64,000 nucleotides of DNA from Bacteroidota bacterium (GTDB lineage: Bacteria > Bacteroidota > Bacteroidia > Chitinophagales > LD1), in NCBI GenBank assembly GCA_016715625.1, contig JADJZU010000046.1, positions 52,894 to 116,893 on the forward strand, given 5' to 3'. The position numbers were made by a program, and so were the translations under genes. Positions within the stretch are counted from its first letter, which is position 1; each line of letters begins with the position of its first letter. The notes beneath the pieces are model-generated. The model had not been told where the DNA came from. It worked only from the letters and a program-made list of their open reading frames with translations, and did not search any database. Below, in pieces: positions 1 through 8,267 of this stretch.

Positions 1-2885
1 TTTAAACTGGAATAGGTAGCGTTGATGCAGCTGGCGTTTACCGTTAAGGCAATAGCTCCCGCACAATTATCATTCACCGGAGGGCAATTGATAAAGAAAG
101 CAGGATTGCTATCGTCACAGTCGCCACTGCCGCCTATGGGCAAAGTGCTTGTCCAGCCGGCACCGGGGCTGGTGGCGGCTACCTGTGTGCTTACATAATA
201 TCCGTCATTATCGGCATCCAGGTACCATGTTGCCTGGTTCTGGAAAATATACACCGAGCCGGCATTACTGATGGTATTTAAACCATTGGCATCTTCATCT
301 TCTGTATAGGCTCCGGAGATGGCATAGTCGCCACTGATACCTACAGCAATACCGAAAGCATCGTTTGCCGCCCGGTCGGTGGTCACTATCTTTTGCTGCT
401 GCGCCCACGTGCCGGCAGTTTGCTTAAACAAATAAGCCGAGCCGGCCCCGGGCAGTGTGGCTCCACCAGATGTGTCTTCCGATTCAGCATAGGCCCCTAC
501 TATGGCATAGTCGCCATCTATGTCTACGTTATAGCCGAAATAATCATCGGCAGCGCGGTCCGCGGCTACTATCTTTTGTTGCTGCGACCAAGACCCTGCA
601 GTTTGTTTAAAAATATAAGCCGAGCCGGCTGCATTGAGGGTTGCTGCACCCGATGCGTTTTCGTCTTCCTGGTAAGCACCTACGATGGCATAGTCGCCAT
701 CAATAGCTACGCTGCTACCAAACTGGTCGAGGTCAAAGCGGTCGGCAGGCACTAACTTTTGCTGTTGTGTCCACACACCGCCAGATTGATAAAAAATATA
801 GGCCGAGCCGGCAGAGTTTAAAGTGTTTGAGCCTGAAGCATCTTCATCTTCTGCAAAAGCCCCGATGATTACATAGTCGCCACTTATGGCGGCACAATAC
901 CCAAAATAGTCGCCAGCAGCACGATCCGAAGCCACTATTTTTTGCTGTTGCGACCATACTCCTGCAGTTTGCTTAAAGATATAAGCAGAACCGGCATTGG
1001 CCAGGGTAGCTCCACCCGAAGCATCTTCACTTTCGTTGTAAGCACCTATAACGGCATAATCGCCACTAATACCCACACTAAATCCAAAATTATCGTTGGC
1101 TGCACGGTCAGCGGCCACTATTTTTTGCTGCTGGACCCACACTCCGGCTGTTTGTTTAAAAATATAGCAGGAGCCGGCAAAATTAAGCGTTGCTCCACCC
1201 GAAGCATCTTCATCATCGAAGTAGGCACTCACCAGAGCATAGTCTCCGCTGATAGCCACGCTGTAACCGAATTGGTCCATCGCTGCGCGGTCAGAGGCAA
1301 CTATCTTTTGCTGCAGGGCCCATGTAGCGCCATTTCGTTTAAAAATATAAGCCGAGCCCGCAGAGTTTAAAGTATTTAAACCGGAAGCATCTTCATCTTC
1401 TGCCCATGCCCCCACTATGGCATAGTCGCCATCAATAGCTACGCTGTAACCGAAAAAATCGTTGGGGGCGGGTGTATCCCAGCGAGCAGCTACTACTTTT
1501 TGCTGCTGTGTCCAGGTACCTGTGGTTTGCTTAAACATATAAGTGGAACCGGCACCGCTCGTGGTCGATCCTCCCGAAGCATCTTCATCTTCTGCCCAAG
1601 CACCGACAAGGGCATAATCGCCACTAATGGCCACTGCGGCACCGAAATAGTCCGTTGCTGCACGATCAGCAGCTACTATTTTTTGCTGCTGAGCCCACGT
1701 GCCGGCTGTTTGTTTAAAAATATAAGCCGAACCGGCATCGGCCAAGGTGGCTCCTCCAGAGGCATCTTCTGCTTCGTTCCATGCGCCTACAATGGCATAG
1801 TCGCCATGGATCGCTACACTATAGCCGAAAAGATCATCGGCTGCTCTGTCCGTAGCTACTATCTTTTGCTGCTGTGTCCAAATACTGCCGGAACGGTTAA
1901 AAATGTAGGCAGAGCCGGCATTGTTGGCGGTAGCTCCTCCCGCAACATTCTGATCTTCCTGATATGCACCCACGATGACGAAATCGCCATGGATGGCTAC
2001 ACTGTAACCAAAAAAGTCTGCTGCGCTACGGTCAGCAGCCACTATCTTTTGCTGCTGCGCCCATACACCGGCTGTTTGTTTAAATATATAGGCAGAACCG
2101 GCACCACTTGATGCGGCTCCTCCGGAAGCATCATGATCTTCAAGGTATGCTCCCACTATTACATAGTCGCCACTTATAGATACACTAATACCGAATATAT
2201 CATCAATGGCGCGGTCGGATGCTACTATTTTTTGTTGCTCCGCCCATATGCCGCCCGTTTGCTTAAAAATATAGGCCGAGCCGGCATTGGATAAAGTAGC
2301 CCCGCCACTTTGGTCTTCATCTTCATTACGCGCTCCTACAACAGCGTAGTCACCATCTATGGAAACGCTCTGGCCAAAAAGGTCATCGGCCCCACGATCG
2401 CTGGCCACTATTTTTTGCTGCTGCGCCCACACACCGCCTGTTTGTTTAAAAATATAAGCAGAGCCGGCAGCATTGAGCGTGGCTCCACCGGAGGCATTTT
2501 CATCTTCCGAATGGGCACCTACTATAGCATAGTCGCCACTGATGGCAACACTGAAGCCAAACCGGTCTTCAACCCCTCTGTCGTTGGGCACAATTTTTTG
2601 CTGCAACACCCATGTGTCTCCATTCCGCTTAAATATGTAAGCAGAGCCGGCATTATTTACCGGACTGGCACCGGAAGCATTGTTGTCTTCCAGATAGGCC
2701 CCCACAATGGCATAATCTCCGCTAACCGCTACACTCTGCCCAAAAAAATCACTGCCCCCTCTATCTGTTGTAGCCGGACCTGAGCGGTCATTAGCTGCGG
2801 CTTTAATAATCTGGTTCCAGTTTTGTGCCTGTGTTGCAGTCATCGCAATCATGAGAAGTGCGATAATGTAAAGTTTGTTTCGCAT
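1..2885 (-). CDS. Secreted FG-GAP repeat protein, 14 repeats, 3' end cut by window
   Basis: Reads leftward from an ATG at 2885 and is still open at base 1, so at least 961 residues are present and the C-terminus is missing. A signal peptide (about residues 1-21, ending TQAQ) is followed by 14 tandem repeats of about 61 residues (183 bp), with conserved pieces FGxSVAISGDYAIVGAY and AGSAYIFKQ. This is the FG-GAP_2 type of beta-propeller repeat; 14 copies would make two seven-bladed propellers. At about residues 880-920 comes YLDADNDGYY...GDCDD, a MopE-like acidic Ca-binding motif. The last visible piece, NCAGAIALTVNASC, resembles adhesion-type modules found before T9SS sorting domains. Inferred to be a cell-surface or secreted adhesin-like protein exported by Sec and then T9SS; the sorting domain itself would lie outside the window. 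Confidence 0.85.
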   Translation of the reverse strand, partial: MRNKLYIIALLMIAMTATQAQNWNQIIKAAANDRSGPATTDRGGSDFFGQSVAVSGDYAIVGAYLEDNNASGASPVNNAGSAYIFKRNGDTWVLQQKIVPNDRGVEDRFGFSVAISGDYAIVGAHSEDENASGGATLNAAGSAYIFKQTGGVWAQQQKIVASDRGADDLFGQSVSIDGDYAVVGARNEDEDQSGGATLSNAGSAYIFKQTGGIWAEQQKIVASDRAIDDIFGISVSISGDYVIVGAYLEDHDASGGAASSGAGSAYIFKQTAGVWAQQQKIVAADRSAADFFGYSVAIHGDFVIVGAYQEDQNVAGGATANNAGSAYIFNRSGSIWTQQQKIVATDRAADDLFGYSVAIHGDYAIVGAWNEAEDASGGATLADAGSAYIFKQTAGTWAQQQKIVAADRAATDYFGAAVAISGDYALVGAWAEDEDASGGSTTSGAGSTYMFKQTTGTWTQQQKVVAARWDTPAPNDFFGYSVAIDGDYAIVGAWAEDEDASGLNTLNSAGSAYIFKRNGATWALQQKIVASDRAAMDQFGYSVAISGDYALVSAYFDDEDASGGATLNFAGSCYIFKQTAGVWVQQQKIVAADRAANDNFGFSVGISGDYAVIGAYNESEDASGGATLANAGSAYIFKQTAGVWSQQQKIVASDRAAGDYFGYCAAISGDYVIIGAFAEDEDASGSNTLNSAGSAYIFYQSGGVWTQQQKLVPADRFDLDQFGSSVAIDGDYAIVGAYQEDENASGAATLNAAGSAYIFKQTAGSWSQQQKIVAADRAADDYFGYNVDIDGDYAIVGAYAESEDTSGGATLPGAGSAYLFKQTAGTWAQQQKIVTTDRAANDAFGIAVGISGDYAISGAYTEDEDANGLNTISNAGSVYIFQNQATWYLDADNDGYYVSTQVAATSPGAGWTSTLPIGGSGDCDDSNPAFFINCPPVNDNCAGAIALTVNASCINATYSSL

Positions 2886-3292
2886 AAGGAGGGGGGGATT
2901 AAATCAAAATAATGATGAGGGGAAAATGAATGATAATATTACCTGATTTTGCATGTTAGATAATAACCTATCGGATTAAGGATGCAAAACAAGGGTTAGT
3001 TAATGGGTTTTATAGTAACGTTTGACATGAAACCGACATTAGTCAAAGCAATGTACCCGTTTCACTTATTATCGCGTGAATATGGTATTATTTGCCAAAT
3101 GAGTGAATTTTGGTAGGATATCCGGCATTTATGTATCAGAGGGGCTGAATCAATCACAAAAAATTTCTGTTAACTGTAGTACACTAATCAATACGTTGCA
3201 ATCTCCTGTTTTACAACAACACACTCCACATATTGATACGATTATTCACTCAACATTTATTAACTGGGTTATGTAATCGAATCATTTCAGTT
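2886..3292. other. Non-coding gap, about 400 bp, no gene seen
   Basis: AT-rich stretch between the start of the leftward FG-GAP gene and the terminator of the group to its right. It must hold the promoter of the FG-GAP gene. On the minus strand a TTATTTTG close to the start matches the Bacteroidota -7 element TAnnTTTG at seven of eight positions, but I found no convincing -33 TTTG partner. No repeat, RNA gene or convincing small ORF was seen. Confidence 0.5.
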
Positions 3293-3324
3293 TAAAAAAA
3301 AGCCGCAGTTGATTCACTGCGGCT
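3293..3324 (-). terminator. Rho-independent terminator of the 3347-8165 group
   Basis: On the minus strand a 9-bp stem AGCCGCAGT/ACTGCGGCT with a 6-nt loop is followed directly by a run of T. It lies 22 bp past the stop of the small PID-CTERM gene and ends the leftward transcript. Confidence 0.85.
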
Positions 3325-3346
3325 GACTAAATTTTAGACTGTTGTC

Positions 3347-3562
3347 TTAGTTGTTTTCTATCCTCTTCTTTCTACCATACGCTGCCGCACCGATGGCCAG
3401 CAAAATGGCACCTCCGTCTATAGGGGCTGCCCCGCTGCCGGGGGGCGGGCCGCCCATGCCTTGTCCGCCTCCTCCGCCACCCGGCTGGGCTTCCAGCGCG
3501 AGGGTGAGGAGGATAAACAAGGCGATGAGGGCAAGGCTGAGGAGGGTTTGCTTTTTACTCAT
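3347..3562 (-). CDS. Small secreted PID-CTERM protein, glycine/proline-rich
   Basis: A 71-residue protein. An N-terminal hydrophobic segment (about residues 6-24) is followed by a Gly/Pro-rich linker (27-46), then the motif PIDGG (47-51), a short hydrophobic segment (52-61) and a basic tail GRKKR. This tripartite tail (motif, hydrophobic stretch, basic residues) is the layout of bacterial C-terminal sorting signals, and the PIDGG version is known in Bacteroidota as PID-CTERM. The start at 3562 puts Met-Ser-Lys-Lys just before the hydrophobic segment. An upstream in-frame ATG at 3607 would add 15 residues and begin directly after the stop of the preceding gene. It is last in a leftward group with two T9SS cargo genes and is followed by a strong terminator. 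No catalytic function is visible. Confidence 0.7.
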   Translation of the reverse strand: MSKKQTLLSLALIALFILLTLALEAQPGGGGGGQGMGGPPPGSGAAPIDGGAILLAIGAAAYGRKKRIENN

Positions 3563-3608
3563 AACGCTGTTGCTCCGGCTATGGAATTGGGGCATTTTTG
3601 ATTTCATG

Positions 3609-5510
3609 TTATCGGGTTGAGGGGATGAATAATTTTTGAGTGCTGATTTTGTCGCCTTCCTGCACGCGCACCAGGGCATAGCCTTTCAGGTTTTCGGGCA
3701 GGCGGATGAGCGCAGTAGCCTCCCCCACCGAAGCAGCCGTTATCTGCTGCCCCAGCAAATTGCTGACCACCACTTCGGCCCGCGTGGCGGCTGACCGCTC
3801 AATATGAATATCGCTGCCCACCAGGCGAATGTGCGCGGGGGCTGTTTTTACCCCTGCTACGGCCGACACCGCAGGTGCAAAAACCACCGAAAAGCGGCCT
3901 GTGTATGATTGGCCACCGTTTAAGTTAAATACCGGTGCCTCGGTGGATAGGTTGTAAAGCGTGTTGGTTTGTGCATCTTTTAAATAAGCCGTGAGCGAGG
4001 GCAGATTTAAAGCGATGGCGCGCAGGGTATAGGAGCAGTTATCGGTCACCGAAACGCTTAAGGGCCATTCCGCCTGAGCCGGAATTTCATCGAGCACCTG
4101 AATAGCCAGTTCGTTGCCGGCAGCCGAAAAACTGATTTGCACCGGTCCACCGGCCGGCATTTTGAGGGCATCCATGCCTGCATCATATTGGGCGGTGGCA
4201 TGGGCATCGGTGTAGGCCACTATTTCATCGGCCTGTGTGCCGTTGCTCAGTTGCAGGCGCAGTTCGCTGGGCAACGATTCGGTTTTGTAAAACGGCACGG
4301 TGGAAGAAGCCACACAAGCCGCAGGGGCTATGGACAGCAGGCCCGACACCGGCACATGCACAAAAAATCCCTGACTGATGCTGATTTCATCGGGCGTGCT
4401 GAGCGGCACACCGGTCACCCCGTTGTGGGCGCTCCAGGTGCCGGCATATTCTCCGGTGGTGGAAAAGCGATAGCAGCTGCCACTGGTTACTCCCGGGTTT
4501 TGGCTCAATACCTGGCTCCAGCGGATGGGGGCGCAAAAGGGATTGCCCACCAGATTCCAGCCATCGGCCGATGGCGTGAGCGAGGGCGTATGGCTCACAG
4601 CCACAGTAGCCACACCGGTGGCCGGTGGCCCCGTTACATCCAGCGTGAGCGGAGCATTGTAGATGCGGGCGGCATAGCCTTTGGCACCGCCCAATGCGGC
4701 ACTTGCGTTGCTGATGCTCCAGAACCCTCCGTAGTAATGCGAAGTGTCGGCATTGGCGTCTTCACGATATTCCTGAAAGGTGGGATAGGGCGAATAAGCA
4801 TACCAGCAGTTGACGCCATGCGGCCCGGCAATGGTAAAATCATCGCTGAGGTCGGCCACGGTGGTGCTCACCGGCAAAGAGAGGTCGCGGTAGCCATCGG
4901 CAGCATTGCCAATGTATTGCTGCACCGTAATGTCTCCGTTATAAGCAGCGGCCCCGGGATAGGTAAACAAATCGAGATAGGCTGTGCCCGCAGCATCGGA
5001 CAGCAGGGTGATGCTGCCGTTGTTGGTGAGGTCGCCATCCTGGCACTGCCAGTAAAACACGACCTGCACCTCGCCCGTTACCACCACTCCGCCCGGAGAG
5101 GTGTTCTGGTTTCGCAGGCGGTGGCACTTCAGTGCTCCGCTGATGGTTTGTGTGGTGGTGCCGGTGAGCCGCAGTTCGCCATTGCCCAGCAACAGTGCCG
5201 GTGTGGTGGCACCTCCGGTCACCGAACCGCACACATTGAGGCCCAGGTTGCCAATGGTAAGCGTGGCACCGCTCTCGATGGTGAGGCTGCCGATAGAAGG
5301 CGACACAGCCGGACCTATAATGGGGAAAAGCCCCCCCACGGGCACCGCGGGGATGTAGACATCATAGGCACAACTGCTGGTGGGGGCTACGCCCAGGCTC
5401 CAGTTGCCGGTGCTCAGCCAGCCGGGGGTATTGCCCAGCCAGGTGTTGGTTTGGGCGGTAGCGCTCATCAGCCAGGCCGTAAGCAGCAGTAGAAGGTTTG
5501 TTCTTTTCAT
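3609..5510 (-). CDS. Secreted T9SS cargo protein, unknown function
   Basis: About 633 residues. The start at 5510 (Met-Lys-Arg) gives a clean signal peptide MKRTNLLLLLTAWLMSATAQ; an in-frame ATG at 5540 would add ten residues. The body begins with short strands in the style of Bacteroidota autotransporter-like or G8-like surface proteins (WLGNTPGWLSTGNW), with no recognisable catalytic motif. The last 70 or so residues (IHIERSAATRAEVVVSNLLGQ...KGYALVRVQEGDKISTQKLF) have the pattern of the type A T9SS C-terminal sorting domain, although the usual YPNP start is lost. It sits 33 bp downstream of another cargo gene and 46 bp upstream of the PID-CTERM gene, so the three are probably co-transcribed. 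Confidence 0.75.
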   Translation of the reverse strand: MKRTNLLLLLTAWLMSATAQTNTWLGNTPGWLSTGNWSLGVAPTSSCAYDVYIPAVPVGGLFPIIGPAVSPSIGSLTIESGATLTIGNLGLNVCGSVTGGATTPALLLGNGELRLTGTTTQTISGALKCHRLRNQNTSPGGVVVTGEVQVVFYWQCQDGDLTNNGSITLLSDAAGTAYLDLFTYPGAAAYNGDITVQQYIGNAADGYRDLSLPVSTTVADLSDDFTIAGPHGVNCWYAYSPYPTFQEYREDANADTSHYYGGFWSISNASAALGGAKGYAARIYNAPLTLDVTGPPATGVATVAVSHTPSLTPSADGWNLVGNPFCAPIRWSQVLSQNPGVTSGSCYRFSTTGEYAGTWSAHNGVTGVPLSTPDEISISQGFFVHVPVSGLLSIAPAACVASSTVPFYKTESLPSELRLQLSNGTQADEIVAYTDAHATAQYDAGMDALKMPAGGPVQISFSAAGNELAIQVLDEIPAQAEWPLSVSVTDNCSYTLRAIALNLPSLTAYLKDAQTNTLYNLSTEAPVFNLNGGQSYTGRFSVVFAPAVSAVAGVKTAPAHIRLVGSDIHIERSAATRAEVVVSNLLGQQITAASVGEATALIRLPENLKGYALVRVQEGDKISTQKLFIPSTR

Positions 5511-5543
5511 AAGAATGTTTTTTAAAGATGAAGGGGCCATAGA

Positions 5544-8165
5544 TTATTCTTTGATGAGCGCTTGCGTGAAACTGCGCTCGGCATCGGTGATGCGGAGCAG
5601 ATAAAATCCCGCAGGGCACTGAGCAGTGTGTAAGGTAAACGGTGCGGTGGTCAGTGTTTGCGATAACACGATTTGCCCGGTGGCATTCAGGAGCGTTGCA
5701 CTGATTTCGCGACCGGCAACAGGTGCCGGCAAGTCCAGCACTATTTGATGGGCAAACGGATTGGGATATACCCGAGCCGCTAAGGACATTTCCTCCACCG
5801 AGGATAAGGTGACGGCAAAGCAGGCGGAGCTCATGGTGCAACCGCGCGCATTGGTGGCTAACAATTGATACTGACCCGAGCCGGCAGGTGTAAAGGAGGC
5901 ATTAGTCGCCCCGTTGATGGGCGTTTGGGTGCCGCAGTCTACCCACTGATAACTTACATCAGTGGCCACAGCCGTAAGCTGTGCTCCGTTTTGGGTAACG
6001 CTGGCATCGGTCGTGCTCAGCTCCACCGCAGCCGAAGCTGTGGCGGTGCATCCTTGTGCACTTTCTACCGATACGGTATATACGGCAGAGCCGGCCGGTG
6101 TCACCGACAATGTATCAGTGCCGGCACCCGTAGACCATTGATAGCTGTTCTGCAACAGTGGATTGGTATCATATATAGAAATGGATGCGCCCTGGCAAAT
6201 GGTGTCGGTGCCGGTAGAGAGCACCGGCTGCGGAACCGGATTTACCTGCAGCAGCACATAGGCCGTATCGGCACAGCCACTGGGCTCGGTGCCTATCACC
6301 TGATAGGCCGTGTCGGCCAGTCCGGGCGTCAACTGAATATCGGCCGTGGTGGCCAGGGTGTTCCACAGGTAAGCAGAAGCTCCGGTGGCGCTGATGGTAG
6401 TGGCAGCACCGGCACACAAAACACCCGGGCTGGCAGTGGCCTGCACTACAGGCGGAAGGTAAAAGGTAATGGCTTTCTCGCTGCGCGGACCGCTTCCGCA
6501 CTGATTGCTGTCTTGTGCAAAATAGCTGATGCTTGCGCCTGGTGTGAGGGTAGTACCGTTGGGCAAGGCATACGTATTGCCGGTAGCGGTGCTATACCAG
6601 CTGATGGTGCCGGTGCCGTTGGCGCTCAAAGAAATGGATTGTCCGGCACATACATTCTCGCTGGCTACCACCGGGGCAGCCGGAAAGTTGCAATTGGCAT
6701 AGTGCGTTACAAAGCAATCGTAGTCGCTGGAGGCCGAGGTCATGGTGCGCACCAAGGGCGATGCATCTACATCCGCATCTCCTATAAACCTTCCTGCCAC
6801 TATTACGTTGCCCGAGGCATCGGTGGCCACGGCATGGCCCAATCCAAAGTTGCTGCAGGTTTGTGCCGTAGCCCACACCAGACTGCCCGAGTTACTCAGC
6901 TTCACGAGCACCGTGCTTTGGCTGCCGCCCTGATTAATAAGATAGGCAGCGGCAGTATTATCAGCATCAAAGGTGCCTGCTACATTGCCCGTGGTGTACA
7001 CATTTCCGGCAGCATCCAGGGCCACGGTCATCAGCGCAGATTCGTTGCCACTGGCGGCCCGGTAAATCCAGGCCAGGGCACCCGCAGGCGTATATTTCAT
7101 CACATAGCCATTGGCCGTTCCCCCGTTGCTGGTGTATACATTTTGCGTGCCGCTGCCGGGGTCGGCATCAGCCGTTCCCGAAAAGTTGCCGGTGGTGTAC
7201 ACGTTTCCGGCAGGGTCTATGGCCAGCGCATAAGAAATATCCCAGCTACCCTGCCCACCAAACTGATTGATAAACTGCAGCGCAAAGGAGTTGGAATACT
7301 TGACTACAAAAGCATCATAGCTTCCATTGGAGGTGGTATTGGAGTTAGCAGCCGTTAAATCAAAATCAACGGTGTTCTGAAACCGTCCGCTTAAATACAT
7401 ATTGGAAGCAGAGTCTATGGCAATGCCAAATCCTGCATCGCTGCCGGTGCCGCCCAGTTTAAGATTGCTCTGGTTAACGCCACTCGCATTGTAAGTAGCT
7501 ACAAAAATATCCTCACTACCGGAGGTGGAAGAAATAATCACATTTAATGGCCCCGGGCTCACATCCAGATTGCCGCTAAAGGACCCTACGATAGATACAT
7601 TCCCGCTGATGGGGTTGATGGCTATGCCATAGGCTATTTCGGTACTGGCGGAGGAGTTTAAAGCACCGGCCCACTGGTAGTTACCATTGGCATCATACTT
7701 TGCGATAAAAATTTCGCGGTCTACCGTAGTGTTGGCAAATTGATTCGCGGTAACACCCGATGGGTCAAAATCGGCCGTGCCTGTAAAGGTGCCCGTTAAA
7801 TAAACAGCTCCGTCCGAGGCGATAACCATCGCCCGGGCTTCATCTGCCCCTGTGCCGCCCATCACTTTGGCCCACTGCAGCTGACCCTGTGCATTGTATT
7901 TGGCCAAAAAAATATCGCTTGCCCCTGCGGAAGAAAGCAGGGTGGAGCCGGCACTTAAATCAAAGTCTACGTTAGTTCCTGAAAATTTTCCGGTTACATA
8001 GACATTGCCAGAGGCATCCGTTTTGATGGCATTCACCACCTCATCGCCCGAGCTGCCGCCCAGCTTTTCGCCCCAGTTATATCGGGGGCCTTCTGCAGCA
8101 GATAAAAAGGGGAGGAACGCGACAAGCGCAGTCATCAGGCATAGAATTTTTCTCATGTTGTTCAT
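5544..8165 (-). CDS. Secreted SBBP-repeat beta-propeller protein with T9SS sorting domain
   Basis: 873 residues (870 if translation starts at the second ATG, 8156). A signal peptide (MRKILCLMTALVAFLPFLSA) precedes about eight repeats of the SBBP type up to about residue 490, with the recurring motif DASGNVYVTGxFxGTxDFD; these are beta-propeller blades. They are followed by Ig-like/adhesion modules (ENVCAGQSISLSANG and similar, about 500-780). The final 80 residues open with VYPNPF and end with FYLLRITDAERSFTQALIKE, a typical type A T9SS sorting domain. Inferred to be exported and anchored on or released from the cell surface; the ligand is unknown. It is the first gene of the leftward group and starts 33 bp from the large palindrome at 8199-8240. 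Confidence 0.85.
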   Translation of the reverse strand: MNNMRKILCLMTALVAFLPFLSAAEGPRYNWGEKLGGSSGDEVVNAIKTDASGNVYVTGKFSGTNVDFDLSAGSTLLSSAGASDIFLAKYNAQGQLQWAKVMGGTGADEARAMVIASDGAVYLTGTFTGTADFDPSGVTANQFANTTVDREIFIAKYDANGNYQWAGALNSSASTEIAYGIAINPISGNVSIVGSFSGNLDVSPGPLNVIISSTSGSEDIFVATYNASGVNQSNLKLGGTGSDAGFGIAIDSASNMYLSGRFQNTVDFDLTAANSNTTSNGSYDAFVVKYSNSFALQFINQFGGQGSWDISYALAIDPAGNVYTTGNFSGTADADPGSGTQNVYTSNGGTANGYVMKYTPAGALAWIYRAASGNESALMTVALDAAGNVYTTGNVAGTFDADNTAAAYLINQGGSQSTVLVKLSNSGSLVWATAQTCSNFGLGHAVATDASGNVIVAGRFIGDADVDASPLVRTMTSASSDYDCFVTHYANCNFPAAPVVASENVCAGQSISLSANGTGTISWYSTATGNTYALPNGTTLTPGASISYFAQDSNQCGSGPRSEKAITFYLPPVVQATASPGVLCAGAATTISATGASAYLWNTLATTADIQLTPGLADTAYQVIGTEPSGCADTAYVLLQVNPVPQPVLSTGTDTICQGASISIYDTNPLLQNSYQWSTGAGTDTLSVTPAGSAVYTVSVESAQGCTATASAAVELSTTDASVTQNGAQLTAVATDVSYQWVDCGTQTPINGATNASFTPAGSGQYQLLATNARGCTMSSACFAVTLSSVEEMSLAARVYPNPFAHQIVLDLPAPVAGREISATLLNATGQIVLSQTLTTAPFTLHTAQCPAGFYLLRITDAERSFTQALIKE

Positions 8166-8198
8166 TTTTGTTTCGGCTAATTACGGCAGACCCCACTC

Positions 8199-8240
8199 GT
8201 TTGTCTAACCCAATTCGGTGTCAAATTGGGTTAGTCAAAC
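8199..8240. promoter_or_regulatory. 42-bp interrupted palindrome between divergent genes
   Basis: Arms GTTTGTCTAACCCAATT and AATTGGGTTAGTCAAAC flank an 8-nt spacer. The arms are 17 bp with one mismatch (T/T at 8204 and 8235), and the inner 11 bp are perfect. It lies centrally between the divergent starts at 8165 and 8268, so it cannot be a terminator for either gene and is best read as an operator or architectural site serving both promoters. The outer ends carry TTTG on both strands, the form of the Bacteroidota -33 element. Confidence 0.6.
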
Positions 8241-8267
8241 CCCGGGAATGTATGTATCCTTGTGCCC

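Noticed and set aside
393..2783. Series of plus-strand open frames with a repeated LLLRP...LFKNISRAG pattern
   Set aside because: They are the antisense reading of the 14 FG-GAP repeats of the minus-strand gene; they have no signal peptide and follow the repeat period exactly.
4137..5492. 451-residue plus-strand open frame
   Set aside because: Antisense to a T9SS cargo gene with signal peptide and sorting domain; composition is rich in Gly, His and Arg as expected for a mirror frame.
5865..7358. 497-residue plus-strand open frame
   Set aside because: Antisense to the SBBP-repeat gene, with shadow composition and no recognisable domain.
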